A stretch of 64,000 nt of DNA from Paenibacillus apiarius (GCF_017052585.1 NZ_JAFFHZ010000001.1:3215001-3279000); one strand, 5' to 3'. Positions 46,337-56,229 are shown, counted from the first letter of the stretch. Numbers and translations: made by a program. Notes: generated by a model from the sequence alone, not told the origin.

Positions 46337-47974
46337 GTGAAAGGGAACAAGCAAGGCAAACGGCCAGGGCGCCGGAATGAAGCAAGGTCTGCATCTGCGA
46401 CGCGTTCACGGACGACGGCGGGTGGACGCGCGGCACATGCAAACGAGCGGACTGCTCCGGTGCAGAAAAATGAAGAGGTCGTACTGGACATAATCGGATT
46501 GACCCACGATGGCGAAGGCGTCGGCCGGGTGGACGGCTTCACGCTGTTCGTCAGCGGTGCCCTTCCCGGCGAGCAGGTGCGGGCGCTCGTGCTGAAGGTG
46601 AAGAAGCAGTATGGCTATGCCAAGGTGCTGGAGCGTCTGGTCAACAGCCCTTATAGAGTTGAGGCAGAATATCCGGCAAATTACTATGGCGGCTGTCAAC
46701 TGCAACATCTGGCGTATACAGAGCAGCTGCGCTGGAAGCGCCAGCATGTCATTGATGTGCTGGAGCGAATCGGCAAGTTCCGCGTCGAGCCTGTGCTTGA
46801 GGAAGAGGGGGAACAGGCTCGGGGGGAGGCGGCAGAGTTATCGGGTGTGAACGCTAATGAAAATGGACAAGCAGGTCCTGACGCTGCTGCTGTTGAACGG
46901 GAAGACGGCATTTTGGAAATGCAGATGCAGGCAAAACCAGTCCAGGTGCTGCCGACGCTCGGCATGGAACATCCTTGGCGCTATCGCAACAAGAGCCAAA
47001 TGCCGGTCGGCAAGAACGACCGTACGGGCGAACTGATTGGCGGATACTTCGCCAAGGCGAGCCATCGCATTATCGATACGGATGTGAGCCTTATTCAGCA
47101 TGAGGCGAATGATGAAGCGATGCGCGCCGTGAAACGGATTGCCCGCAAATACGGCATTGAGCCGTACAATGAGGAGACGCATAGCGGTCTGCTGCGTCAC
47201 GTTATCATGCGTGTCGGCTTCCGTACGAACGAGCTGATGATTACGCTCGTCACGAACGGGGAGCGGATTCCATATGAAGCGGATATCGTGTCCGAGCTGG
47301 CAGAGGCTCTGCCGCAGCTGAAGAGTGTGTGCCAGAACATTAACACAAAGCGCACCAACGTTATTATGGGCGACCAAACCCGTGTGCTATGGGGTTCCGA
47401 ATATATTACCGATTATATCGGGGACATCAAGTTTGAGATTTCCGCACGTTCGTTCTATCAGGTGAATCCGGTGCAAACGGAAGTTCTGTATGAGAAGGCA
47501 GTGGAGTATGCCGGCCTGAGCGGGCAGGAGATCGTCATTGACGCGTACTGCGGCATCGGGACGATCTCGCTGTTCCTGGCGCAGCGCGCGAAGCGGGTGC
47601 TCGGCGTGGAAATTGTTGAGGAAGCGATTGCCGATGCGCGCCGCAACGCGGAGCTGAATGGAATTACGAACGCGGAGTTTGCCGTTGGCGCAGCCGAAGA
47701 GGTCATCCCGCGCTGGAAAGAGTATGGCGAGTCTCCGGATGTGATTGTGGTTGATCCGCCGCGCAAAGGCTGTGATCAAGCCTTACTGGATACGATGCTG
47801 GAAATGAGTCCGGAGCGGATCGTGTATGTATCGTGCAACCCGTCTACGTTAGCGCGCGATTTGCGTATTTTGGCAGATGGAGGATATAAGGTAGTTGAGG
47901 TGCAGCCGGTGGACATGTTCCCGCATACGGTGCATGTGGAGTGCTGTTCACTGTTAGTGCGGAAAGACAAATAA
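46337..47974 (+). CDS. rlmCD: 23S rRNA (uracil-5-)-methyltransferase, RlmCD type
   Basis: A 545-residue RumA/TrmA-family enzyme. A basic N-terminal tail is followed by a TRAM RNA-binding domain (about 44-105) and the SAM-dependent methyltransferase domain with [24 protein letters not shown] and the catalytic Cys500 in VSCNPSTLARDL. Two oddities: the iron-sulfur motif C-x5-CGGC has become Y-x4-YGGC (only Cys120 left), and about 50 residues of low-complexity sequence are inserted at 152-205. The GTG start follows GGGAGGG. Two decayed copies of its 3' region lie downstream at 49.6 and 57 kb. Confidence 0.93.
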   Translation: MKGNKQGKRPGRRNEARSASATRSRTTAGGRAAHANERTAPVQKNEEVVLDIIGLTHDGEGVGRVDGFTLFVSGALPGEQVRALVLKVKKQYGYAKVLERLVNSPYRVEAEYPANYYGGCQLQHLAYTEQLRWKRQHVIDVLERIGKFRVEPVLEEEGEQARGEAAELSGVNANENGQAGPDAAAVEREDGILEMQMQAKPVQVLPTLGMEHPWRYRNKSQMPVGKNDRTGELIGGYFAKASHRIIDTDVSLIQHEANDEAMRAVKRIARKYGIEPYNEETHSGLLRHVIMRVGFRTNELMITLVTNGERIPYEADIVSELAEALPQLKSVCQNINTKRTNVIMGDQTRVLWGSEYITDYIGDIKFEISARSFYQVNPVQTEVLYEKAVEYAGLSGQEIVIDAYCGIGTISLFLAQRAKRVLGVEIVEEAIADARRNAELNGITNAEFAVGAAEEVIPRWKEYGESPDVIVVDPPRKGCDQALLDTMLEMSPERIVYVSCNPSTLARDLRILADGGYKVVEVQPVDMFPHTVHVECCSLLVRKDK

Positions 47975-48002
47975 AAAGGAGATGTATTGGCGAACATTGT
48001 AA

Positions 48003-48027
48003 AAGAGGGGCATCGCCCCTCTTTGTT
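48003..48027. terminator. Terminator after rlmCD
   Basis: AAGAGGGGC and GCCCCTCTT pair with a tiny AT loop, followed by TGTTATT. It also works toward the convergent gene on the minus strand. Confidence 0.8.
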
Positions 48028-48126
48028 ATTCAATTATTTTGTCCTTTCTCCTACCTTTGTCTTTTGATTCTGTCCAACTTAATTCGACTACGGTTGCTCT
48101 TTTCGTCAATAAATGAACTTAATAAT

Positions 48127-49044
48127 TTACTTAACTCTATTAAGTAAGTCATAAACTGAAGCTTCCACTGCATCGGTTAAAGAATATCTCGTATTAACTC
48201 CCAATTTTTTGATTTTGTTGTCATCCCAAATTCTATTTATTGTAAAATTTTTTACCATTATTGTTTGTTCAGATGTCGATAACTGAACAATTTTAGCATT
48301 CCTGCCAGTTTGCCGATCAATTTCTTTCTTTAATTGAAACCAAGTTGTATCAAAACCTTTAAGTAAATAAACCCCATTGTCAGCCTTCGGTTTTTCGTAA
48401 GTTCCTAACCATTCCATTGCCCTTCCAATATCTCTTGTATCTATTAGAGACACTTTAGTATCGCCATTTCCAACCATCGGAAATTGGTCATTCGTATGAG
48501 CGGTAAATAGCCTTGCAAAAAATGATTTGGTATCTCTAATGCCAATGGTACTTGCTGGACGTAAAATCACGGTTTCAATCCCAGTCTTTTTCGCTACTTC
48601 TTCAATCACTTTTTCCCTTTCAATAGCTACTCTTTGTGTTAGGTACTCAGGTTGTGAAACGTAGGATTCATCAATAGGGTTATTACTTTTAAAATCATAT
48701 ACAACGATTGTGCTTAATTGAATAAATCGGGAAACACCTTGTGAAACGGCTGTTTCAATTAACGTTTTAGTTAATTTTGTTTCTACTGGAGCATCCAAGC
48801 TGTTTTGTGTATGTAGATTTGTATCAGCCGTACAATTATAAACCACTTCATTCCCTTCTATTGCTTTTCCAATTGCTTCAGGATTCGAAAAGTCAATCCT
48901 AACTACATTGACCCCTAAACTCTCTAAAAATGTTGTATTACTTGTATCACGAATCGCTGCCGTTACTTGATGTCCAGCTAATTGCAATTGTTCCACTACA
49001 TGACTACCAATAAATCCAGTGCTTCCAAAGACAATTGTCTTCAT
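48127..49044 (-). CDS. NAD(P)-binding NmrA/epimerase-like protein
   Basis: An SDR-type protein of about 305 residues with the Rossmann motif GSTGFIGSHVVEQL at its N-terminus, LSTIVVYDF and a YLTQRVAIEREK catalytic-type region. Similar proteins are annotated as NAD-dependent epimerases or NmrA-type oxidoreductases. The start is uncertain: frames begin at 49068, 49053 or 49044; GGGGG lies about 10 nt before 49044, giving the start MKTIVFGS. It is AT-rich compared with rlmCD and diverges from an HxlR regulator gene, a common redox-response pairing. Likely acquired. Confidence 0.82.
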   Translation of the reverse strand: MKTIVFGSTGFIGSHVVEQLQLAGHQVTAAIRDTSNTTFLESLGVNVVRIDFSNPEAIGKAIEGNEVVYNCTADTNLHTQNSLDAPVETKLTKTLIETAVSQGVSRFIQLSTIVVYDFKSNNPIDESYVSQPEYLTQRVAIEREKVIEEVAKKTGIETVILRPASTIGIRDTKSFFARLFTAHTNDQFPMVGNGDTKVSLIDTRDIGRAMEWLGTYEKPKADNGVYLLKGFDTTWFQLKKEIDRQTGRNAKIVQLSTSEQTIMVKNFTINRIWDDNKIKKLGVNTRYSLTDAVEASVYDLLNRVK

Positions 49045-49068
49045 TCTTTTCATGCCCCCATTATTCAC

Positions 49069-49169
49069 TTAAGGATTCTTTAGCACTATACTATATGAAG
49101 TACAAAATAAATAAAAGTACGGTATTTTATTATAGTTACTATACTTAATGATAGTCGGAGGTATAAAAG
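49069..49169. promoter_or_regulatory. Divergent promoter region between the NmrA-like and HxlR genes
   Basis: This AT-rich spacer contains AAGTAC twice, 17 bp apart (49098-49103 and 49115-49120), and TACTATA words on both sides. HxlR-family regulators often bind such repeats in a shared divergent promoter. The exact -35/-10 boxes are not clear. Confidence 0.45.
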
Positions 49170-49502
49170 ATGTCTCACGAATCTAATCACCAAAACTGTC
49201 CCATCGAAAAGACAATGAATGTAATTGGAGGTAAATGGACGTTTCTAATTCTAAGGGACATCTTTTACGGTCCACAGCGGTTCGGGGAGTTACAGAGGTC
49301 TTTAAGAGGGATTAGTCCAAGGACACTCTCTCTGCGATTAAAAGAGTTGGAAGAAGAAGGGGTTATTAGTCGTGTTATTTATTCAGAAATTCCTCCGCAT
49401 GTCGAATATTCCCTTACTAAAAAGGGGCAATCCCTTCATCCGATTTTTGAAGCTATGAAAGAATGGGGAAATTCATGGGATGTATTAGAACAGAAAAAAT
49501 AA
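49170..49502 (+). CDS. HxlR family transcriptional regulator
   Basis: A 110-residue winged-helix regulator with the HxlR signature CPIEKTMNVIGGKWTFLILRDI and RTLSLRLKELEEEGVISR. Cys10 sits at the position of the reactive N-terminal Cys in YodB and HypR, which sense quinones, aldehydes or disulfide stress. GGAGG lies before the ATG. It is divergent from the NmrA-like oxidoreductase gene and probably regulates it. Confidence 0.9.
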   Translation: MSHESNHQNCPIEKTMNVIGGKWTFLILRDIFYGPQRFGELQRSLRGISPRTLSLRLKELEEEGVISRVIYSEIPPHVEYSLTKKGQSLHPIFEAMKEWGNSWDVLEQKK

Positions 49503-49582
49503 AAATGAGCATTGTGCTTTTTACAGAGCCTGTTAATCTGGCCAGGGGCACATCGTATGTTGCCTACACTGTCCACTCAACT

Positions 49583-49618
49583 CATGTGGAGTGCTGTGTG
49601 TTGCTAGTGAGGGAGTAG
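49583..49618 (+). pseudogene. 3'-end fragment of an rlmCD gene
   Basis: Read in frame this gives HVECCVLLVRE and a stop, nearly the C-terminus of RlmCD (HVECCSLLVRKDK). Only about 12 codons remain. It lies after the NmrA-like/HxlR cassette, so that cassette is bracketed by rlmCD 3' ends. The rest of 49503-49819 shows no gene. Confidence 0.65.
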
Positions 49619-49819
49619 TATCTTTGGGGTCACATTTACCTAAACATCTAATAATCCATGAAGGTTTCAAGTCTTAAAGCTTGAAGCCTTTTTGTTTATA
49701 AATGGCTGACCGGAGCGTCTGCACCTGTCTGGACAATAAAAATAGGCTCACGTAAACTGAACCTAAACCTAATGTTTTTCAACAAATCCGGTCACACTTA
49801 AACAAAGGAGGCGTTCACA

Positions 49820-52177
49820 ATGCCGAATGCAGCAACAAACAACAACTATCAGATCAGCATGGAAAATATTCGGTCGATGCCCCCAACGAGTTATTTTGGA
49901 ACGAAGATTCTGTTTGTGATCAGCGGGAGCCTGACCGTGAGCTGTACGGCTCGTGATTATAAGCTGCAGGCTCATGATATCTTGATCCTTAACCGCAATG
50001 ACAGGCATGAGATCTCAAGCCAGGAGGATAATATCGTCATGGTGCTGAGCCTGACGGCACAGTTCTTTGCACAGCATGATAAATCGTACTTCTCCTATCA
50101 CTTCGACTGCTTCTCGCGAGAGATGGACCGCGGGCGCGAGCAGATGGTCGCACTTCTGCGGCGTTATCTTGCCGAGATCATGATTGCTTACTCGCGAACA
50201 GGCGAGCTTCAGGACCTGGAACTGCAGAGCAGCTTATTCCAAATGCTGCTGCTGCTGACTCGTTTCTTTAAGACCGAGGCTCCCGTGCGTGAAGGGAGTT
50301 CTCACGACGATGAACGGATTATGCGCATCATTCAGGAGATTGAGCAGCGCTACGACGAGCCGATTACCTTAAATGAGATCGCACAGAAGGAGTATTTATC
50401 GGTTTCTTACCTCTCTCGGTATTTCAAGAAAATGACAGGTTTTGGATTCGTACAGTACGTCAATCTGGTTCGGCTGAAGCATAGTTTTGATGATCTGGTT
50501 CATTCCACAGATTCGTTATCTCATATTGCGTTAAAGCACGGATTTGCAAGCTCGAAAAACTTCAATGCCGTCTTTAAAGCGGCCTACGGGATGTCCCCGG
50601 CCCAATATCGGAAGGAGCATTCGGAGCAGCAGGACGATGCACAGCCAGCGTCTAACCATGCTTCTGAGCCCAGAACGGCGCTGCAATCACCAGATATTCT
50701 GGCGAAGCTTGCCCAGTACATTGAGACAGGGGAGCAGATCTCTGATATTAGCGAGGCTCTATTTGAGAAAAGGCAGATCGAACTTGACCCAACCAGACAG
50801 GAGGAAGTGGCGGCTTCCACGCATGTTCTCTTCATCGGCCAGCTTAAGGAGCTCCTTAATGAGAATGTCAAAGAGCAGCTTCTCATGGCTCGGCAGGAGC
50901 TCCGCATCCGATATATCGGAATTCGCAACCTGATCTTTGGCAAGACGCTGCTTCCCGAAGCGGAAACGGACGAGCTGGTGGCTACCTCTACGCCGTTCAT
51001 GAATTCCGATCTTGCCCTCCAGTTCCTAAAAGATCATCATCTCCATCTCCTGATCCGCATCGAATACCAGGAGATTTCCTCAGACGAGAACCAGTATTTC
51101 GAGCTGCTGGATAAGTTTATCCGCCACTCGATTCAAATTTTTGGACGGGATACCGTAGCGAAGTGGCGCTTCATGTATTATGAGCCTCATGTCACGATTG
51201 CCTCCCCAGAAGAGCTGCGGCGGATATATCTTCGCCTTCAGTCTTTAGTGAAGAGCAGGGAAGAGCGAGTGCAGGTGGGGACCTATCTTCCTTTTTCCGA
51301 ACGAACAGGGACAACGGCTACACAGCATGAATGGCAATTAAGCCACGGCGACGTTATTGACTTCCTTGCATACGAAGCGAATCCGAACGAAGTCGTTGAT
51401 TTCGATAAATCGGCTGACGATGATTTCACCGAAACGCGGGACTATATCCTCTCCGTTACGTCCAAGCTGAAAGCTTTTTTAAGGAAGCATCGCATGGAAA
51501 AATCGCTGTTTCTCATGTCTTGGAATACGTTGACCGGGAATACTAGGTATACGAACGGAACGTTTTTCCGCGGTGCCTTAGTGATGAAGGCGGTGCTGGA
51601 TATAAGCCGTGAGGTCGACGCGATCGGCTTCTGGATCAATACGGAGCAGCATGAGGAGGAGCGCAGCGCTCGTAATATAAGCATTGACGGGCTGGAGCTG
51701 TTTCACTTTTTCAATGGAAAGAGACCTGCTTATTACGCGGTCATGTTCAAGGAACGCCTGCGAGGACGAATTGTCGCACAAGGGAAAGATTATGTGATGA
51801 CGGAGCATGCAGATGGATACCAGCTCGCTCTATTGAACTGCAATAATTTCAATCCTCGCCTCTCGGTGGAAGAGCTGTTTCTGAGACAGCGGAAGAAGGA
51901 GATGCATATTCGCCTGCTTGGCATGAGGCCAGGTGCGTATCAGATTCGCAAATTCCAATTCGACCGCGATCATGGGGCATTGTATTCGGAGTGGGGGAAG
52001 CTCAATAGCAAGCATGGCGTCGATCAGGAGATTATGAATTATATCATCCACCGCTCGACCCCTTCCTTGAAAGTCATTGACGAGCAGTTGAGCGATGATT
52101 GGTCCTTTTATGTGTACTTGGACATGAACGCGATTCACTTTTATGAGTTCCGTAGAATGTTCGATGATATGCAATAA
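49820..52177 (+). CDS. AraC family regulator with GH39-like C-terminal domain
   Basis: A 785-residue protein: an AraC-type sensing cupin (about 10-110), two AraC helix-turn-helix motifs (about 165-275, including LNEIAQKEYLSVSYLSRYFKK and the GMSPAQYRKEH end), a linker, then about 500 residues resembling glycoside hydrolase family 39 (HVTIASPEELRRIY, MSWNTLTGNTRYTNGTF, VDAIGFWI). Regulators of this composite type exist in Paenibacillus and bind ligand with the GH39 part. GGAGG precedes the ATG. It lies upstream of the M20-MFS-M20 operon and likely controls it. Whether the GH39-like part is catalytic is unknown. Confidence 0.8.
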   Translation: MPNAATNNNYQISMENIRSMPPTSYFGTKILFVISGSLTVSCTARDYKLQAHDILILNRNDRHEISSQEDNIVMVLSLTAQFFAQHDKSYFSYHFDCFSREMDRGREQMVALLRRYLAEIMIAYSRTGELQDLELQSSLFQMLLLLTRFFKTEAPVREGSSHDDERIMRIIQEIEQRYDEPITLNEIAQKEYLSVSYLSRYFKKMTGFGFVQYVNLVRLKHSFDDLVHSTDSLSHIALKHGFASSKNFNAVFKAAYGMSPAQYRKEHSEQQDDAQPASNHASEPRTALQSPDILAKLAQYIETGEQISDISEALFEKRQIELDPTRQEEVAASTHVLFIGQLKELLNENVKEQLLMARQELRIRYIGIRNLIFGKTLLPEAETDELVATSTPFMNSDLALQFLKDHHLHLLIRIEYQEISSDENQYFELLDKFIRHSIQIFGRDTVAKWRFMYYEPHVTIASPEELRRIYLRLQSLVKSREERVQVGTYLPFSERTGTTATQHEWQLSHGDVIDFLAYEANPNEVVDFDKSADDDFTETRDYILSVTSKLKAFLRKHRMEKSLFLMSWNTLTGNTRYTNGTFFRGALVMKAVLDISREVDAIGFWINTEQHEEERSARNISIDGLELFHFFNGKRPAYYAVMFKERLRGRIVAQGKDYVMTEHADGYQLALLNCNNFNPRLSVEELFLRQRKKEMHIRLLGMRPGAYQIRKFQFDRDHGALYSEWGKLNSKHGVDQEIMNYIIHRSTPSLKVIDEQLSDDWSFYVYLDMNAIHFYEFRRMFDDMQ

Positions 52178-52286
52178 ATCACATGTGACGAAAGTGGGTA
52201 AAAATGCCCCCTTCTGTTTTGTCCAAACAGGAAGGTCAAACAAGAAGACGGCAAAACGAAGGACATGAGAGTGCAAAGATAGGGCC

Positions 52287-52313
52287 GATTGCAATCGCTT
52301 TCTTTCCTATAAT
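52287..52313 (+). promoter_or_regulatory. Probable promoter of the M20-MFS-M20 operon
   Basis: A consensus TATAAT lies at 52308-52313 but no good -35 box is seen 17 bp upstream, as expected for activator-dependent promoters. The perfect palindrome GATTGCAATC at 52287-52296 is next to the -35 position and could be the AraC-type protein's site. Confidence 0.4.
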
Positions 52314-52378
52314 AAAGGCGTAGAACAAGTTTCTACACTGGCCGGTGACAAGCATCATGTTATAGGAGGGCAGAGGTC

Positions 52379-53590
52379 ATGAAAACGGAACTATTTAGAC
52401 GACTAGACGAGAAAAAAGAACGCATCATTGAGATCAGACGGTATCTGCATGCGCATCCGGAGCTTTCCTTCCAGGAGGAGAATACCGCGAAGTATATCGC
52501 TGAATTCTATAAAGACAAGCCCTGTGACGTTCGCGAGCATGTCGGCGGCAACGGCGTGGTTGTCACGATTGATAGCGGCAAGCCGGGCAAGACCTTAGCG
52601 ATCCGCGCGGATTTCGACGCGCTTCCGATCACGGAGCAAACGGGGCTTCCATTTGCCTCGCAGAATCCGGGCGTCATGCACGCTTGCGGACATGATGGGC
52701 ATACGGCTTACATGCTTGTCTTTGGCGAGACGTTAATGGAGATGAAGGATCAGTTAGAGGGCAAGGTCGTTATTTTGCATCAACATGCGGAAGAAACACC
52801 GCCTGGCGGAGCGATTCATATGATTCAGGATGGCTGCCTGGATGGGGTGGACCATGTGCTCGGCATCCACGTCATGTCTACCATGGAGACGGGAGGAGTC
52901 TTCTACCGTGAAGGACCGATCCAGACGGGACGTGCCTACTTCAAGGTGAAGATTCATGGGAAAGGCGGTCATGGCTCCTCGCCGCATATGGCCAATGACG
53001 CCATTGTTGCCGCAAGCGAATTCGTATGCGCCGTACAAACGATCGTAAGCCGCCGCTTGAATCCATTTGATGTCGGCTCCATTACGATCGGGTCCTTTGA
53101 CGGAAAAGGAAGCTTCAATGTCATTAAAGACTCGGTCGAGCTTGAAGGCGATGTTCGAGCGATGACGGAAGAGACTCGCAGCTTGATTGAACAGGAAATT
53201 CGCCGCATCTTATCCGGACTTCAAGAAATGTTCGGGATCACGTATGAGCTTGAATACAACAATGACTATCCTGTTCTCGTCAACGATCCGGCATTGACGG
53301 AATTTGTGGTGAAGTCACTGACTCAGAGCGGCATTCCTGAGGTCACCTCAATCGAACGCTGTGAACCGCAGCCGCCTTCAGAGGACTTCGCTTATTACGC
53401 GCAACAGCGTCCAAGCGTATTTTTCTATGTAGGCGCGATGCCTGGCAATGGAGAGTATTACCCTCATCATCACCCTAAATTCGATATCAATGAAGACTGC
53501 TTGCAGATTGCTGCTAAAGTCATGGGTGCACTCGTTATAGACTACATGAAAGAGGGCGAAAGAGATGAAGACACCAACAGTTCCGTATAA
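52379..53590 (+). CDS. M20 family amidohydrolase, first of two
   Basis: A 403-residue M20D-type hydrolase with HACGHDGHTA, HAEETPPGGA and GKGGHGSSPH and EDFAYY near the end. AGGAGGGCAGAGG lies before the ATG. It overlaps the MFS gene by 26 nt. It is clearly related to the second M20 gene downstream and, more distantly, to the one beside metNIQ. It probably cleaves N-acyl or similar amides of amino acids; exact substrate unknown. Confidence 0.9.
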   Translation: MKTELFRRLDEKKERIIEIRRYLHAHPELSFQEENTAKYIAEFYKDKPCDVREHVGGNGVVVTIDSGKPGKTLAIRADFDALPITEQTGLPFASQNPGVMHACGHDGHTAYMLVFGETLMEMKDQLEGKVVILHQHAEETPPGGAIHMIQDGCLDGVDHVLGIHVMSTMETGGVFYREGPIQTGRAYFKVKIHGKGGHGSSPHMANDAIVAASEFVCAVQTIVSRRLNPFDVGSITIGSFDGKGSFNVIKDSVELEGDVRAMTEETRSLIEQEIRRILSGLQEMFGITYELEYNNDYPVLVNDPALTEFVVKSLTQSGIPEVTSIERCEPQPPSEDFAYYAQQRPSVFFYVGAMPGNGEYYPHHHPKFDINEDCLQIAAKVMGALVIDYMKEGERDEDTNSSV

Positions 53591-54986
53591 AGGCAACGAT
53601 AAGCTTATCGTAGGGATCGTGTTCGGGGTTATCACCTTCTGGCTCTTCGCGCAATCCATGGTTAATATCGTTCCTGACGTTCAGGCTGATCTCGGAATAT
53701 CTCTAGATACGCTGAATATCGCCATAAGCTTGACGGCGTTATTCTCGGGGATTTTTATCGTCGTTGCCGGTGGCTTGGCGGACAAGTTCGGGCGAATGAA
53801 GATGACGTACATTGGGCTCATTCTTAGTATCATTGGTTCCTTATTGCTTATTCTCGCACATGGTTCCGGAATGCTGATCGCAGGCCGGATTATCCAAGGT
53901 CTGTCCGCAGCCTGTATCATGCCGGCAACGCTGGCTCTGATGAAGACGTACTTTGAGGGAGCAGAAAGGCAGCGGGCGTTAAGCTTCTGGTCCATCGGAT
54001 CTTGGGGCGGCTCTGGGGTATGTTCCTTTGCCGGCGGCGCAATCGCAACGTATATGGGCTGGCGCTGGATCTTTGTCTTCTCGATCGTGTTCGCTTTGCT
54101 CGCGATGCTGCTCATCAAAGGTGCGCCTGAGAGCAAGAGCAAGGTCGAACAATCGGGCAGCAAGGCTCGCTTCGACTTTGGCGGCTTGGTTACGTTCGTG
54201 ATTACGCTCGTTACCTTGAACCTGATCATTACGCGGGGCTCCTCCTTCGGCTGGACAAGCGCGATTACATTGTCTCTTGCTGTAGTGTTCCTTGTGTCGA
54301 CGTTTATTTTCTTCAAAATTGAGTTCCGCCATGCGAATGGATTCATTGACTTTTCTCTGTTCAAAAATAAAGCCTATACCGGGGCAACCGTGTCGAACTT
54401 CTTATTGAATGCCGCAGCAGGCACCTTGGTTGTCGCGAATACGTACGTTCAGATCGGGCGCGGATTTACCGCCTTCGAATCCGGGCTATTGTCCCTTGGC
54501 TACTTGGTGTGTGTGCTCGTCATGATTCGTGTCGGCGAGAAGCTGTTGCAGAAGCACGGCTCACGTAAGCCAATGATTACGGGTTCACTCATTACGGCAA
54601 TTGGAATTGCCATGATGTCATTCACCTTTGTCCCAGGCTTTCTCTATACGTTGCTTGTCTTTGTCGGCTTCATGCTATTTGGTATCGGACTTGGCATGTA
54701 CGCGACGCCATCGACGGATACTGCGGTCTCCAATGCGCCAGAAAGCAAGGTCGGTATTGCTTCCGGGATTTATAAAATGGCGAGCTCGCTCGGCGGTTCG
54801 TTCGGTGTCGCCATCTCCGCAAGCGTGTATGGGGTTATCGCTGCTGCCGGAAGTATAGAGCTGGCCGCAATGGTCGGGCTGTTAACGAACGTTGCATTCT
54901 GTGTGGTATCCTTACTGTCGGTCATTATCACGGCACCAAAGGGCAGCAAAAAAGATAATGTATCTCTCGCTCCAGCTACAAAGTAA
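53565..54986 (+). CDS. MFS transporter, DHA2 (14-helix) type
   Basis: A 473-residue major facilitator with about fourteen membrane segments. Motif A is GGLADKFGRMKMT in loop 2-3 and motif C region includes GSWGGSGVCSFAGG before GWRWIF, as in QacA/EmrB-like exporters. It starts within the end of the first M20 gene and precedes the second. It may import the amide substrate or export its product; DHA2 proteins are mostly exporters. Confidence 0.9.
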   Translation: MKTPTVPYKGNDKLIVGIVFGVITFWLFAQSMVNIVPDVQADLGISLDTLNIAISLTALFSGIFIVVAGGLADKFGRMKMTYIGLILSIIGSLLLILAHGSGMLIAGRIIQGLSAACIMPATLALMKTYFEGAERQRALSFWSIGSWGGSGVCSFAGGAIATYMGWRWIFVFSIVFALLAMLLIKGAPESKSKVEQSGSKARFDFGGLVTFVITLVTLNLIITRGSSFGWTSAITLSLAVVFLVSTFIFFKIEFRHANGFIDFSLFKNKAYTGATVSNFLLNAAAGTLVVANTYVQIGRGFTAFESGLLSLGYLVCVLVMIRVGEKLLQKHGSRKPMITGSLITAIGIAMMSFTFVPGFLYTLLVFVGFMLFGIGLGMYATPSTDTAVSNAPESKVGIASGIYKMASSLGGSFGVAISASVYGVIAAAGSIELAAMVGLLTNVAFCVVSLLSVIITAPKGSKKDNVSLAPATK

Positions 54987-55041
54987 GAATACCGCTTGGA
55001 GTTCGGATTAGAGCTATACAGATTCACAGGAGGATATGAAC

Positions 55042-56229
55042 ATGCGTGAACAATTATTAGCGATGCTCGATGAACGTAAGGATGAGATCATTGCGATTCG
55101 CAGATATCTGCACGCCCATCCGGAGCTATCTTTCAAAGAGGAACAAACCGCGAAGTATATTAGAGACTTCTATGAAGGCAAAGATGTGATGCTGGATACG
55201 GAAGTTGGAAACGGGCATGGCATTATCGTCACGATTCAAGGCGGCAAGCCGGGCAAGACGATCGCGCTGCGGGCTGATTTCGATGCGCTTCCGATTCAGG
55301 AAGAGACCGGTCTTCCCTTTGCTTCTGAAAACCCAGGCATCATGCACGCTTGCGGCCACGACGGGCATACCGCTTACTTGCTCGTGCTTGCGGACTGCTT
55401 GATCCAGCTCAAGGATGAGCTTCCTGGCACGATTAAGATCATTCACCAGCATGCGGAGGAAACGCCTCCTGGAGGCGCGAAGAGCATTGTTGATTCGGGC
55501 CTTCTTGCTGACGTGGAGCATATCTTCGGCGTTCACGTCTTCCCTACGGGGGATGTTGGCGAAGTGATGTATCGGAGCGGCTTTGCAATGGCAGGCCGCA
55601 GCTACTTCAAGCTCGGCATTCAAGGGAAAGGCGGCCACGGCTCTTCGCCACATATGGCCAATGACGCGATCGTCGCTGCCGCGCACTTCGTCACGACCGT
55701 TCAGACGATCATTAGCCGTCGCCTGAACCCATTCGATACCGGCGTCGTGACGATCGGATCCTTCGACGGCAAAGGAAGCTTTAACGTCATCAAGGACTAT
55801 GTCGAGCTTGAAGGTGATGTGCGTTACATGACGACAGAGACCCAAGCGTTGATCGATAAAGAGATTCATCGTATCGTCAAAGGGATTGAAGAGACATTCG
55901 GCGTAGAAGCGACCTTAACCTATACGGCGGACTATCCACCGCTCTATAATGATCCAGAAGTAACAGCGAACGTCGCTCGTTATCTAGAGCAGGGAGTTGG
56001 CGATTATTTGACAGCTGTCCGTGAAGGCGATATGTTATCTGGCTCTGAGGACTTTGCGTACTATTTGGAAAAAATTCCGGGCTGCTTCTTCTACATTGGC
56101 TGTAAGCCGAAGAACGCGGAAGAGGTCTGCTTCAATCACCACCCGAAGTTCGATATCGACGAAGACGGGCTGCTCGTGGCCGCGAAGTCGGTTGCTGAAG
56201 TGGTGTGCGGATACTATGATTTGAAGTAA
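55042..56229 (+). CDS. M20 family amidohydrolase, second of two
   Basis: A 395-residue paralogue of the gene at 52379. It has the same motifs (HACGHDGHTA, HAEETPPGGA, GKGGHGSSPH, GSEDFAYY). AGGAGG lies 7 nt before ATG 55042, better than the 1-nt spacing for ATG 55036. It closes the operon. Two close paralogues around one transporter suggest they act on two related substrates or form a pair. Confidence 0.9.
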   Translation: MREQLLAMLDERKDEIIAIRRYLHAHPELSFKEEQTAKYIRDFYEGKDVMLDTEVGNGHGIIVTIQGGKPGKTIALRADFDALPIQEETGLPFASENPGIMHACGHDGHTAYLLVLADCLIQLKDELPGTIKIIHQHAEETPPGGAKSIVDSGLLADVEHIFGVHVFPTGDVGEVMYRSGFAMAGRSYFKLGIQGKGGHGSSPHMANDAIVAAAHFVTTVQTIISRRLNPFDTGVVTIGSFDGKGSFNVIKDYVELEGDVRYMTTETQALIDKEIHRIVKGIEETFGVEATLTYTADYPPLYNDPEVTANVARYLEQGVGDYLTAVREGDMLSGSEDFAYYLEKIPGCFFYIGCKPKNAEEVCFNHHPKFDIDEDGLLVAAKSVAEVVCGYYDLK

